Origin: Candidatus Aquidulcis sp.
GTDB lineage: Bacteria > Chloroflexota > Anaerolineae > UBA4142
Direction: 5' to 3'
DNA length: 64,000 bases
Assembly: GCA_020723345.1 (NCBI GenBank)
Contig: DYJA01000013.1
Coordinates: 38,295-102,294 of the forward strand
Shown one piece after another: positions 55,506 to 62,791 of this stretch (position 1 is its first letter; every line of letters starts with the position of its first letter). The notes beneath the pieces were generated by a model. It saw only the letters and a list, made by a program, of their open reading frames with translations. It had not been told where the DNA came from and searched no databases. Position numbers and translations under genes: made by a program.

Positions 55506-56345
55506 TCACTCTCCCTTCAATATTTCCCGCAGCCTCCGCGTCTGCTCCGCGAACGCCGCCTCATCGCGATACGCCGCGCGCCCCGCGCCCGCGTTCTCCA
55601 CGACGCGTGGCGGCGAATGATGCGGCGGCGCGCCGAGCACCAAAATTTTCCGCCCCAGGAAAACCGCTTCCTCGATGTTGTGTGTGACGAACACTGTCGT
55701 TGTCCCAGTTTCGTTTTGCAGATCGAGTGTGAGTTGCTCCAAGTCTTCGCGCGTCGGCGCGTCGAGCGCGCTGAACGGCTCATCCATCAACAACACGTCG
55801 GGCTCCAGCACGAGCGTGCGCGCAATCGCGACGCGCTGGCGCTGTCCGCCCGAAATCTGCGCGGGATATTTGTTCGCGAGCGACGCGACACCGAATCGTT
55901 CAAGCCAGAATTCGACCGCCGACTGCCGACCGCCGACCGCCGTATCCTTCGACTCCGCTACGCTTCGCTCAAGACTCCGCTCAGGATGCGGTCTGCCGTC
56001 TGCGGTCTGTCGTCTGCGGTCGTTTTGTCCATAGAACCCGCGAATTCGCAAACCCAGTTCCACGTTCTCGCGCACCGTCGCCCACGGCAGCAAGCCGTAC
56101 TCTTGCAGCACGAGTCCGGTCTTGCCGCGATTTTTTTTGCGCGGCACGCTCTCGCCGTTGACGGTGATCGTTCCCGCGCTTGCCGCGCGCACGCCGACAA
56201 TCAAATGCAACAGCGTCGATTTGCCGCAACCCGACGCGCCGATCACCGACCAAAACTCGCCGCGCTCGACGCGCCAATCGAACGCCTCGAACAGCGCCGC
56301 GGGCTGGTTGGGAAAAGTGAAGGTGAGAGCGTGAAGGTCTATCAC
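55506..56345 (-). CDS. ABC transporter ATPase (SsuB/TauB type) with a composite in-frame insertion
   Basis: 279 residues. Walker A GASGCGKST, Q-loop VLQEYGLLPWATVRENV, signature ISGGQRQRVAIARTL, Walker B VLLMDEPFSALDAPT and VTHNIEEAVFLG are all intact. Between the Q-loop (RIRGFYGQ) and the signature (LERFGVAS), about 35 residues (108-143, including PERSLERSVAESKD and TADGRPH) are encoded by nested interspersed repeats (55916-56024). Typical SsuB proteins have no insertion there; that region is the helical subdomain facing the permease. The frame is kept, but activity could be altered. Energises the importer of this block. Confidence 0.88.
   Translation of the reverse strand: MIDLHALTFTFPNQPAALFEAFDWRVERGEFWSVIGASGCGKSTLLHLIVGVRAASAGTITVNGESVPRKKNRGKTGLVLQEYGLLPWATVRENVELGLRIRGFYGQNDRRRQTADGRPHPERSLERSVAESKDTAVGGRQSAVEFWLERFGVASLANKYPAQISGGQRQRVAIARTLVLEPDVLLMDEPFSALDAPTREDLEQLTLDLQNETGTTTVFVTHNIEEAVFLGRKILVLGAPPHHSPPRVVENAGAGRAAYRDEAAFAEQTRRLREILKGE
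55916..56024. repeat. Nested in-frame repeat: CGGTCTGCCGTCTG hairpin arms around a CCTTCGAC element
   Basis: CGACCGCCGACTGCCGACCG words on one side pair with CGGTCTGCCGTCTGCGGTC on the other; between them sits TCCTTCGACTCCGCTACGCT followed by CAAGACTCCGCTCAGGATGC. The whole 109 bp is in frame in the ATPase gene. Confidence 0.82.
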
Positions 56346-56450
56346 GATGTTTGGAAATCAGGCAATCGGGCAACCAGGCAATCAGGCAATCAGGCAATCT
56401 GTGATGAGTTTGCGACTGATTGACCGATTGCCTGATCGCCTGATTACTAT
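56346..56450. repeat. Intergenic CAGGCAATC / GATTGCCTGAT hairpin
   Basis: AATCGGGCAACCAGGCAATC and further GGCAATCAGGCAATC words pair with GATTGCCTGATCGCCTGATT. The right half overlaps the last codon of the binding-protein gene. Confidence 0.75.
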
Positions 56451-57403
56451 TTTATGAATCCCGCGTCCACCGATGACTCGTACGTCACCGGCGCGGTGAT
56501 CAACTTGCGATCCAACGCCCACTTGACGACGTCGTCCCATTGTGTTTGCGATGGAATCCCAGGATTGGGAAAGGGCGGGAATTGATACTTGTCTTTCAAC
56601 TGATCGGGCACGCGCCCTTTTTCGATCAAGACGTTGCGGAATTGATCGGGCTTGCTGCGAATATCGGTGAGCGCTTGATCGTACGCCATGAGAAATTTTT
56701 TCACATCGCTCGCGCGCTTGCTCAACACATCGACGCGAAAACTGATGACGCTCATCGAATATTCGGGATACTTGGTGTCATCCACGACGACGCGCGCGCC
56801 CTGCAAAATCGCGAGCGACGCGAACGGATCGGGCAGTGTTGCGGCGGCGACTTGGTTCTGCTGGAGCAATTGGAGTCGCGTTGGAATCGCGGGGACGCTC
56901 GTCGTTTTGATGTCGGCAGTTGCCAGACCTTCGCGTTCCAGCATGCGCTGCGTGATGTACTCAATCACCGAGTTTTGCGAAATCGCGATGTCTTTGCCCC
57001 TTAAATCCGTTGCGGTTTTGATCGCGCTGTCTTTGGCGGTGAGAATCCAGTACTGTGGCGCGTTCGGGAACGCCGTGCGCGCGATGCGGACGATTTTAAT
57101 CTTGGGCGATTTGGCGTTGAACAGCACCGTCGAAACGAGATCGTTCAACTGTCCATCGATTTGCTCGGTGAGCATCATTTGATCGCGCTCGGCGGCGCTC
57201 GCGGCAGGCACGAGTTCGATGTTCAAGCCCTGCTTCAAAAAGTATCCTTGTTGCTCCGCGACGTAAAACGGGACGACATCGGTGATCGGCAGCACGCCGA
57301 TCCGCATCAGCACCGGCGGCGGCAGGGTTGGCGTCGCCGGCGCGGCGCACGCGGCGAGAAGAACGACCAAGGACGCGAGTAGAATTATTCGACGCGAAAA
57401 CAT
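56447..57403 (-). CDS. NMT1/SsuA-type substrate-binding lipoprotein
   Basis: 318 residues from MFSRRIILLASLVVLLAACAA: signal peptide with lipobox LAAC (Cys19). The mature part has MRIGVLPITDVVPFYVAEQQ, LKTATDLRGKDIAISQNSVI and a C-terminal TYESSVDAGFI, matching NMT1/THI5-like binding proteins (PBP-like II fold, the same fold as futalosine-pathway MqnA/MqnD). The ligand is probably an aromatic or sulfonate-like acid; its position inside menaquinone genes suggests a quinone precursor, which is inference. Upstream codons run into TTTTCGATT repeats. Confidence 0.87.
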   Translation of the reverse strand: MFSRRIILLASLVVLLAACAAPATPTLPPPVLMRIGVLPITDVVPFYVAEQQGYFLKQGLNIELVPAASAAERDQMMLTEQIDGQLNDLVSTVLFNAKSPKIKIVRIARTAFPNAPQYWILTAKDSAIKTATDLRGKDIAISQNSVIEYITQRMLEREGLATADIKTTSVPAIPTRLQLLQQNQVAAATLPDPFASLAILQGARVVVDDTKYPEYSMSVISFRVDVLSKRASDVKKFLMAYDQALTDIRSKPDQFRNVLIEKGRVPDQLKDKYQFPPFPNPGIPSQTQWDDVVKWALDRKLITAPVTYESSVDAGFIK

Positions 57404-57415
57404 TTTTTCCTCCCA

Positions 57416-57490
57416 ATTTTCGATTTTGGATTTGCGATTTTCGATTGGGCGAGATTGAATCGACAATCGACAATCGAAAATCGAAAATTC
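57416..57490. repeat. Intergenic TTTTCGATT / AATCGAAAAT hairpin
   Basis: Alternating TTTCGATTTTGGATTTGCGA and AATCGACAATCGACAATCGA words, the right half overlapping the start of the LLM gene region. Same family as 34981. Confidence 0.75.
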
Positions 57491-57493
57491 CAA

Positions 57494-58357
57494 TCATTCA
57501 ATCCGCAGCGGTCCGCGCGCGATGCACACGCGCGCGGCATCGAGATCGCAGCGATCTTGCTCGATGTACTCGACCCACCACGTCGCGCCCGCGTCTGCGA
57601 GCGAGCGAATCAGCGCGCGCTCTTTCTCCCAATCGTCGCCGCGCTGCCGCCCGCCCAACGCGATGTCGAACGGCGTCGACGCGCCGCGCTGACGAATTGC
57701 CATTGCTTTCAACGCGCGCACGTCGTCGGGTGTCCAATCTTCCCACGCGGTTGCGCCTGGCTGTTTGTACATGCAACTACCATCCCAGCGCAGCGCGCGC
57801 TGCGTCGGACCTTGGAGCGGAAATCCGCCGCCGACCCAGATTGGGATGCGCGGCGTTTGCACGGGACGCGGCAAAAGCGTTACTTTGTTCACCCGATAGT
57901 ACTCGCCGCGATAACTGAACGGCTCGCCGCGCCACAAACCGACGAGCACGTCGAGCGCCTCGTCGAGCATTTTGCCGCGCGCTTTGGCGTCCGTCACTTC
58001 GCCGAACGCTCCGAAACTCGCGACATCGTGATCGGTGTCACCCAAACCGACGCCCAGAATCAAACGCCCATTCGACAAATGATCGAGCGTGACGGTTTCG
58101 CGCGCGACTCTCCAGGGACGTCGTCGCGTCAATGGCGAGATCGTCGTACCGAGACGAACGCGCATCGTTTGCGTTGCCATCGCCGCGAGCGCGATCCAGG
58201 GATCGAAAGTCGGAACGTCTTGGTGTCCTTGCCAAACGATGTAATCTTCGAGAAAGACGCCGTCCCAACCCGATTCCTCCGCGAGCCGCGCGAGTTCGCC
58301 GAGCGTGCGCGCATCGCCCCACGCGCCGCCGTTGGGCAAGTTTAGTCCGTAACGCAT
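57494..58357 (-). CDS. LLM-class flavin-dependent oxidoreductase
   Basis: 287 residues. MRYGLNLPNGGAWGDARTLG, LARLAEESGWDGVFLED and the signature GRLILGVGLGDTDHDVASFG are typical of luciferase-like monooxygenases (F420- or FMN-dependent). RIPIWVGGGFPLQGPTQRAL forms another cofactor-contact segment. Substrate unknown; neighbours are a menaquinone-type UbiA and an NMT1-type binding protein, so oxidation of an aromatic or quinone-like compound is possible. Confidence 0.85.
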   Translation of the reverse strand: MRYGLNLPNGGAWGDARTLGELARLAEESGWDGVFLEDYIVWQGHQDVPTFDPWIALAAMATQTMRVRLGTTISPLTRRRPWRVARETVTLDHLSNGRLILGVGLGDTDHDVASFGAFGEVTDAKARGKMLDEALDVLVGLWRGEPFSYRGEYYRVNKVTLLPRPVQTPRIPIWVGGGFPLQGPTQRALRWDGSCMYKQPGATAWEDWTPDDVRALKAMAIRQRGASTPFDIALGGRQRGDDWEKERALIRSLADAGATWWVEYIEQDRCDLDAARVCIARGPLRIE

Positions 58358-58371
58358 TGCGCCTCCGTGTT

Positions 58372-58393
58372 GGACAAATTTCTAAATTTGTCC
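58372..58393. repeat. Small palindrome supplying the ubiA stop codon
   Basis: GGACAAATTT and AAATTTGTCC around CT; the TAG stop of the ubiA-like gene overlaps its right edge (58393-58395). Confidence 0.75.
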
Positions 58394-59247
58394 TACGCGT
58401 GAAACCAAATTCCGAACAGCGCGCTCACAAACACGATAACGCTAATATACCCGTTGACGTTGAAGAACGCAAGATTCAAGCGCGAGAGATCGTCCGGCTT
58501 GACGATGGCGTTTTCGTACGCGAGCAAAAGCGCGACGACGACGAGCCCGATCCAAAACGCGAAGCCAAGTTGCGCGACGATGCCGACAGCGGCGAGCGCG
58601 ATTACCGTGATTGCATGATTGACACGCGCGAGCGCCAGCGCAGTCGCGATCCCAAAACGCGCGGGCACCGATTGCAAACCTTCGCGCCGATCAATCTCGA
58701 TGTCCTGACACGCGTAGATCAAATCGAACCCGCCGATCCACAGCGTCACGGCGAACCACAGCAGCAGCGCGAGCGGATCGAACGACGCGCGCACCGCGAC
58801 CCAGCCGCCCGCCGCTGCGATGCCATCGGTAAAACCGAGAACCCAGTGCGACAGCCACGTAAATCGTTTAGTGTAATGATAGCCGACAAGAAAAATCAAC
58901 GCAAGCGGCGAAAGCGCAAAGCACAGCGCGTTCAACTGCCACGCCGCGATTTCGAAAAGCGCGAACGCCGCGACAGAAATCGCGATAACCGCGCGCGCCG
59001 AAATCGTGCCGCGCGGCAAGGGGCGATTCATCGTGCGCGGATTGCGCGCGTCGAGTTCGCGATCAATCAGGCGATTGAGCGACATCGCGAGCGTGCGCGC
59101 GGACGCCATCGCAATCGTGATCCAAATGAACTGCTCCAGCGTCGGCAACCCGCGTGCGGCAAGCGCCATTCCCAGGTACGCGAACGGCAGCGCGAAGATC
59201 GTGTGTTCGAATTTGATGTTGTCGAGCAGAACGCGCAGTTGTTTCAT
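58393..59247 (-). CDS. ubiA: UbiA-family prenyltransferase (MqnP-like)
   Basis: 284 residues from MKQLRVLLDNIKFEHTIFAL. Eight to nine hydrophobic helices and both Asp motifs are visible: SLNRLIDRELDARNPRTMNR (NRxxDxxxD) and YACQDIEIDRREGLQS. This pattern fits the UbiA-like prenyltransferases of the futalosine pathway (MqnP), which attach the polyprenyl tail to the naphthoate ring. It is followed downstream by ubiE and is upstream-adjacent to the UbiD-type gene. Start chosen to give the family N-terminus. Confidence 0.88.
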   Translation of the reverse strand: MKQLRVLLDNIKFEHTIFALPFAYLGMALAARGLPTLEQFIWITIAMASARTLAMSLNRLIDRELDARNPRTMNRPLPRGTISARAVIAISVAAFALFEIAAWQLNALCFALSPLALIFLVGYHYTKRFTWLSHWVLGFTDGIAAAGGWVAVRASFDPLALLLWFAVTLWIGGFDLIYACQDIEIDRREGLQSVPARFGIATALALARVNHAITVIALAAVGIVAQLGFAFWIGLVVVALLLAYENAIVKPDDLSRLNLAFFNVNGYISVIVFVSALFGIWFHA

Positions 59248-59258
59248 TGCAAAACCGA

Positions 59259-59400
59259 GAAGGGTGAAGAGGGCAGCAGAAGGCGGAGAGGGCGGAGAAG
59301 GCATCAAGGGCGAGAGGGCAAATAGGTCTGAGCAGCGTGCGCCTTCTCCGCCTTTTTTATCTGCTCTGCCTTCTCCTGCCTTCTTATCCCCTCCTATCCC
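59259..59400. repeat. Intergenic GAAGG/AGAGGG purine-pyrimidine hairpin
   Basis: AGAAGGGTGAAGAGGGCAGC and AGAAGGCGGAGAGGGCGGAG face CCTTCTCCGCC and TCTGCCTTCTCCTGCCTTCT words. Same family as 16526 and 21922. The right end overlaps the last codons of the ubiD-like gene. Confidence 0.7.
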
Positions 59401-60866
59401 TTCTTAAACCCGTACTCTTGCCATCGCGCGCTCACCAACGCCTTCACCTCCGCCGCCATCTCAATCTCTTGGGGCCATTTCTGATGCGGACCCGGATCGC
59501 GCTCCGTCTTGCGCGTCGCGTCGATGCCCATCTTGCCGCCGAAATTTTTTTCGAGCGACGCGTGATCGAGATCGTCGGTCGGACCCGAAACGATTTGCAC
59601 ATCGCGCAGCGGATCGTAATTCGCCAGCACCTCGAACGCGACTTGCGACAAATCGTGTGCGTTTACGTCCGCGTCCACGACGATGATCGTTTTCGTCAGC
59701 ATCATCAGTCCCATGCCCCACAAGCCGTACATCACTTTGCGCGGTTGACCGGGGTAGCGTTTTTTGATGCTGACGATGACGAGATTGTGGAATGCGCCTT
59801 CGGGCGGCATGTTGATGTCAATGACTTCGCTCTGGAACATTTTGATCAGCGGCAAGAACAAGCGCTCGGTCGCCTTGCCCATCCACGCGTCTTCCATCGG
59901 CGGCTTGCCGACGATCGTGGCGGGATAGATCGCGTCGCGGCGATGCGTGATCGCGGTGACGCGCATCACGGGATAATAATCCGCGTTCGAATAATAGCCG
60001 GTGTGATCGCCGAACGGTCCTTCCAGTTTTTGTTCACGCGGATCGACATAGCCCTCGATCACGATTTCCGCGTCGGCAGGCACTTCGAGCGGCTGCGAAA
60101 CGCATTTGACCAACTCAACCGATTTGCCGCGCAGCCAGCCCGCGAGCATCATCTCGTCAATGTCGTTTGGCAGCGGCGCGGAGCCAGCCCAAATGATTGC
60201 GGGATCGCCGCCGAGCGAAACCGCGACGGGAATTTTTTCCGCGCCGAGGTCGCGCGCGACGCGCTGATGTTCCGCGCCGCCCTTGTGCCGCTGCCAGTGC
60301 ATGCCGAGCGTTTGCTCGTCGAGAACTTGGAGGCGGTACATTCCGACGTTGCGCTTGCCCGTTTTCGGATCGCGGCTGAACACCGACGGCAACGTGATGT
60401 ATTGACCGGCGTCGTGGGGCCAGCACTGAATAATCGGCAACGCCGACAGCGCGATTTTTTCTTGTACGATTTCCTGGCACGCGCCGCGACTGACGATGCG
60501 CGGTTCGGTGTGGCGCAAGCCGTTCAGCATTTCGAGACCGCGCTGCGCTTTTTCGATCAAGCCGCGCGGCATGTCCATCGAAATGAACTCGGACAACTTT
60601 GTATTGAGATCGTCGAGTCGTTCCACGCCGAGCGCCCACGCCATTCGTTCTTCCGTGCCGAACAAGCCGATGACGACGGGCATCCGCGAAGCGTGCCCGC
60701 GCACATTTTCGAATAACAACGCAACGTTATTATTCGTTGTCCCTTTCATCACGCGGTCGGCGATTTCGGTGATTTCCAAATCTTGGCTGACGGGCGCGCT
60801 GATGCGTTTCAGTTGGTTATTTTTTTCGAGGCGCGCGAGAAATTCGCGCAGGTCGCGGTAAGCCAT
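59394..60866 (-). CDS. ubiD: UbiD-family decarboxylase (menaquinone biosynthesis)
   Basis: 490 residues, standard length. MAYRDLREFLARLEKNNQLK is the family start, and VPADAEIVIEGYVDPREQKL followed by EGPFGDHTGYY and AITHRRDAIYPATIVGKPPM are typical prenylated-FMN binding and catalytic segments. UbiD enzymes need prFMN from a UbiX partner, which is not in this window. Next to a UbiA/MqnP-type gene and ubiE, it most likely acts as the decarboxylase of menaquinone synthesis (MqnL-type). AGGAACG precedes the ATG, and a consensus-like promoter lies upstream. Confidence 0.88.
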   Translation of the reverse strand: MAYRDLREFLARLEKNNQLKRISAPVSQDLEITEIADRVMKGTTNNNVALLFENVRGHASRMPVVIGLFGTEERMAWALGVERLDDLNTKLSEFISMDMPRGLIEKAQRGLEMLNGLRHTEPRIVSRGACQEIVQEKIALSALPIIQCWPHDAGQYITLPSVFSRDPKTGKRNVGMYRLQVLDEQTLGMHWQRHKGGAEHQRVARDLGAEKIPVAVSLGGDPAIIWAGSAPLPNDIDEMMLAGWLRGKSVELVKCVSQPLEVPADAEIVIEGYVDPREQKLEGPFGDHTGYYSNADYYPVMRVTAITHRRDAIYPATIVGKPPMEDAWMGKATERLFLPLIKMFQSEVIDINMPPEGAFHNLVIVSIKKRYPGQPRKVMYGLWGMGLMMLTKTIIVVDADVNAHDLSQVAFEVLANYDPLRDVQIVSGPTDDLDHASLEKNFGGKMGIDATRKTERDPGPHQKWPQEIEMAAEVKALVSARWQEYGFKKG

Positions 60867-60886
60867 CGTTCCTCCAAACGGGGCGC

Positions 60887-60915
60887 ATCATAGCATCAAA
60901 CGCAGGGATTGGCAA
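60887..60915 (-). promoter_or_regulatory. Promoter of the ubiD-ubiA block
   Basis: On the minus strand TTGCCA, 17-bp spacer and TATGAT (with TGC before it), about 20 bases upstream of the start. Confidence 0.75.
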
Positions 60916-60926
60916 GCGGAAAATCA

Positions 60927-60961
60927 GAAACCCGTTTTCCCCGAGGAGAAAACGGGTTTCT
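60927..60961 (-). terminator. Rho-independent-like terminator downstream of DUF4926 (61 kb)
   Basis: GAAACCCGTTTTC and its complement around an 8-base loop, then GATTTT on the minus strand; separates the DUF4926 gene from the ubiD promoter. Confidence 0.7.
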
Positions 60962-60980
60962 CAAAGATTAGCCACGCTCC

Positions 60981-61223
60981 TTATGCCGCCAGCGCAAGCA
61001 CACGCGTTGTAATTATGTCATTGGCGCCAAGTTGACGCGCTTGATCAGGTGTCAAAGTCAGCAACGCGCGCGTAGTGCCGTCTGGATTGACGAACTCAAC
61101 TTCGTAGGCAAGGTGCGGGCGCGTGTAGATTTCGACAATCGTGCCGAGATCGCCTGCCAAGACTTGGTCTTGCGGAAAGTCGGTTGTGGCGATAATCGTA
61201 TCGAGTAAATTCAGTGCGTTCAT
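60981..61223 (-). CDS. DUF4926 family protein, copy 1
   Basis: 80 residues. LLDTIIATTDFPQDQVLAGD, LGTIVEIYTRPHLAYEVEFV, then NPDGTTRALLTLTPDQARQL match DUF4926, a small beta-rich (SH3-like) family often linked to toxin-antitoxin genes. It is about 85-90 percent identical to the copy at 62539, so this region has been duplicated. The start is ATG with AGGAAGCGTTGAG upstream on the minus strand. Confidence 0.85.
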   Translation of the reverse strand: MNALNLLDTIIATTDFPQDQVLAGDLGTIVEIYTRPHLAYEVEFVNPDGTTRALLTLTPDQARQLGANDIITTRVLALAA

Positions 61224-61314
61224 CTCAACGCTTCCTCCGTGCGGCTCGTCGTCGTTTCAAAACGACGGTTCAACAAGGTGGAAACACGTTGAAACGTGTT
61301 GGGCGCGATCAGCC

Positions 61315-61332
61315 AATCCGATTTATCGGATT
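61315..61332 (-). terminator. Small hairpin after the PHP gene
   Basis: AATCCGAT / ATCGGATT around TT, immediately downstream of the PHP stop; a second hairpin AACACGTT/AACGTGTT lies at 61283-61300. Confidence 0.55.
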
Positions 61333-61337
61333 TTCAC

Positions 61338-61943
61338 CTACGTTAGACGCCGAATTGATTCGGCGGCGTGCCCATCTCGCAACAGCGCGATCAACTCGCG
61401 TTCGTCCACAACGCCGTTTCCCACCACGTTGTAGTACTTGCCGATTGGATCCGTCGTGTGCGCGTCGGAGTCGCAGAGCATCGGAATATTCAAGCGCGCC
61501 GCGATTTCGCGGATGCGCGCTTCTTCGCGTTCGGGCGTGTGCGGCGAACGAACCTCGATGGCGTCGGGCTTGAAACGCTCGATGTCGGCGCGGATTTCGG
61601 AGTGGAATCGAAAAGGGTGCGCGAGCGCGATAAAGCCGTCGTGCGCGCGGACGCGCGCGTGCAATTCGGCATACGAATATCCCGACTTTTCGAGCGCGGC
61701 GTCGCGGACGCCGACGACGATGAAATCTTCGCCGTCGGCTGTCACTTCGATGCCGCTGAAAATTTTGAACGGTGCGTATTGATCGTTCAGGCGCTGCAGT
61801 CGCGCCAGCGGAACGAATCGCCAGTGATCGGTGAACGCGAGCGCGTCGAGTCCGGCGGCAATCGCTGCGCGGATTTGCGCTTCCTCGGTCGCTTTGCCGC
61901 AATCGGAGCGCTCGCTGGAATGTACGTGTAAATCTATTTTCAT
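61338..61943 (-). CDS. PHP-domain phosphoesterase
   Basis: 201 residues. MKIDLHVHSSERSDCGKATE gives the HxH metal motif, ALAFTDHWRFVPL and IALAHPFRFHSE add further His/Asp ligands, and MLCDSDAHTTDPIG carries the C-terminal DxH. PHP domains are metal-dependent phosphoesterases acting on small substrates (e.g. histidinol phosphate) or nucleic acids; this stand-alone form is usually a putative hydrolase of unknown substrate. It is separated from DUF4926 copy 1 by two hairpins. Confidence 0.85.
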   Translation of the reverse strand: MKIDLHVHSSERSDCGKATEEAQIRAAIAAGLDALAFTDHWRFVPLARLQRLNDQYAPFKIFSGIEVTADGEDFIVVGVRDAALEKSGYSYAELHARVRAHDGFIALAHPFRFHSEIRADIERFKPDAIEVRSPHTPEREEARIREIAARLNIPMLCDSDAHTTDPIGKYYNVVGNGVVDERELIALLRDGHAAESIRRLT

Positions 61944-61957
61944 TTGTGTCTCGATAA

Positions 61958-62002
61958 AGACCCGAAGTAGGGACGGGGTGACCCCGCCCCTACTTCGGGT
62001 CT
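61958..62002. repeat. 45-bp palindrome, CCCGAAGTAGGG family
   Basis: AGACCCGAAGTAGGG and its complement with one central mismatch around GGGGTGACCCC, just upstream of the PHP gene start. Confidence 0.85.
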
Positions 62003-62079
62003 GGATTTGTAATTATTTTTCATCCAGCCGGATTAATCTTTTGGTGGATGCCAACCCGCCGCGCCAAAAAGACGCGCGG

Positions 62080-62382
62080 TTATGGTCTCGCTTTTGTCGC
62101 GTGTTTCTTGGGCAGCAGTGAAATCAAAGCGCGCAAGGTCTGGTTCACCGTCTCCGAATCGGGAAAATACTCGCGCACATCTGGCTCCAACAACACCGCG
62201 CCTTCTTCGAGGGTAAAGTGTTGCACGGTGGTCGTCCCATTGGTTTTGTGGATCTTGACCGTGTGTCCTGCGCGGTATGCTTTGTAATGCTTGCCGCGTA
62301 CGCCGCCCTTCATGTTTTTGAAATCATATTCGGGGCGCATGTCATCGTGTTCCGTGGTTGCTGGTCTAGTTTCCTTCTTCAT
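62080..62382 (-). CDS. Antitoxin-like protein (MRPEYDF family)
   Basis: 100 residues from MKKETRPATTEHDDMRPEYD. The core HDDMRPEYDFKNMKGGVRGK with the later VLLEPDVREYFPDSETVN is common in small proteins encoded beside BrnT-type toxins. No enzymatic motif. The first 17 bases overlap the remnant of a BrnT-like gene in another frame, so it may be the orphaned antitoxin of a decayed pair. It is expressed from the duplicated promoter at 62447. Confidence 0.6.
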   Translation of the reverse strand: MKKETRPATTEHDDMRPEYDFKNMKGGVRGKHYKAYRAGHTVKIHKTNGTTTVQHFTLEEGAVLLEPDVREYFPDSETVNQTLRALISLLPKKHATKARP

Positions 62383-62422
62383 GTTGGGCTTTTTCTTCGT
62401 CCCATTCAAAGGTCAATTCCAT
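62366..62422 (-). pseudogene. Remnant of a BrnT-like toxin gene
   Basis: A short frame from ATG at 62422 reads MELTFEWDEEKAQHEEGN and stops at TAG. The FEWDEEKA pattern is the conserved BrnT N-terminus (EWDE.KA..N..KHG), but the RelE-like catalytic part is missing. It directly precedes and slightly overlaps the antitoxin-like gene. Confidence 0.6.
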
Positions 62423-62428
62423 CTTGCG

Positions 62429-62477
62429 CCATCCACCTCTGCGCCGATTATAGCATGGCGGGGAATTGCGTGCAACT
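62429..62477. repeat. 49-bp direct repeat (promoter cassette), copy 1
   Basis: Identical over 49 bp to 63604-63652 (starts CCATCCACCTCTGCGCCGAT). Read on the minus strand it carries TTGCAC, 17 bp, TATAAT with an extended TGC. Confidence 0.9.
62447..62475 (-). promoter_or_regulatory. Promoter in repeat copy 1
   Basis: TTGCAC, 17-bp spacer and TATAAT preceded by TGC on the minus strand; drives the BrnT remnant and antitoxin-like gene. Confidence 0.8.
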
Positions 62478-62538
62478 GATCAAAAATGCGCCCCGCATTT
62501 CCGCGGAGCGCATCAAGCCACAAACAAACCGCGCGTCT

Positions 62539-62781
62539 TTATGCCGCCAGCGCAAGCGCACGCGTCGCAATTACGTCATTGGCGCGGAGTTGACGCACCT
62601 GATCGGGCGTCAAGGTCAGCAAGGCGCGCGTTGTCCCATCTGGATTGACGAACTCGACTTCGTAGGCGAGTTGCGGGCGCGTGTAGATTTCGACAATCGT
62701 GCCGAGATCGCCTGCCAAGACTTGCTCTTCGGGAAAATCGGTTGTCGTGATGATCGTATCGAGTAACGTCAGCGGTTTCAT
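62539..62781 (-). CDS. DUF4926 family protein, copy 2
   Basis: 80 residues, LLDTIITTTDFPEEQVLAGD, LGTIVEIYTRPQLAYEVEFV and NPDGTTRALLTLTPDQVRQL; a close paralogue of the gene at 60981 with only about ten substitutions. DUF4926 proteins are small and often sit in toxin-antitoxin-like neighbourhoods, as here (next to an RHH-HNH pair). It ends 16 bases before the HNH gene end on the same strand. Confidence 0.85.
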   Translation of the reverse strand: MKPLTLLDTIITTTDFPEEQVLAGDLGTIVEIYTRPQLAYEVEFVNPDGTTRALLTLTPDQVRQLRANDVIATRALALAA

Positions 62782-62791
62782 TTGTCTCGCG

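Noticed and set aside
55506..56345. ABC ATPase as a pseudogene because of its insertion
   Set aside because: The frame is intact and Walker A, Q-loop, signature and Walker B are all present.
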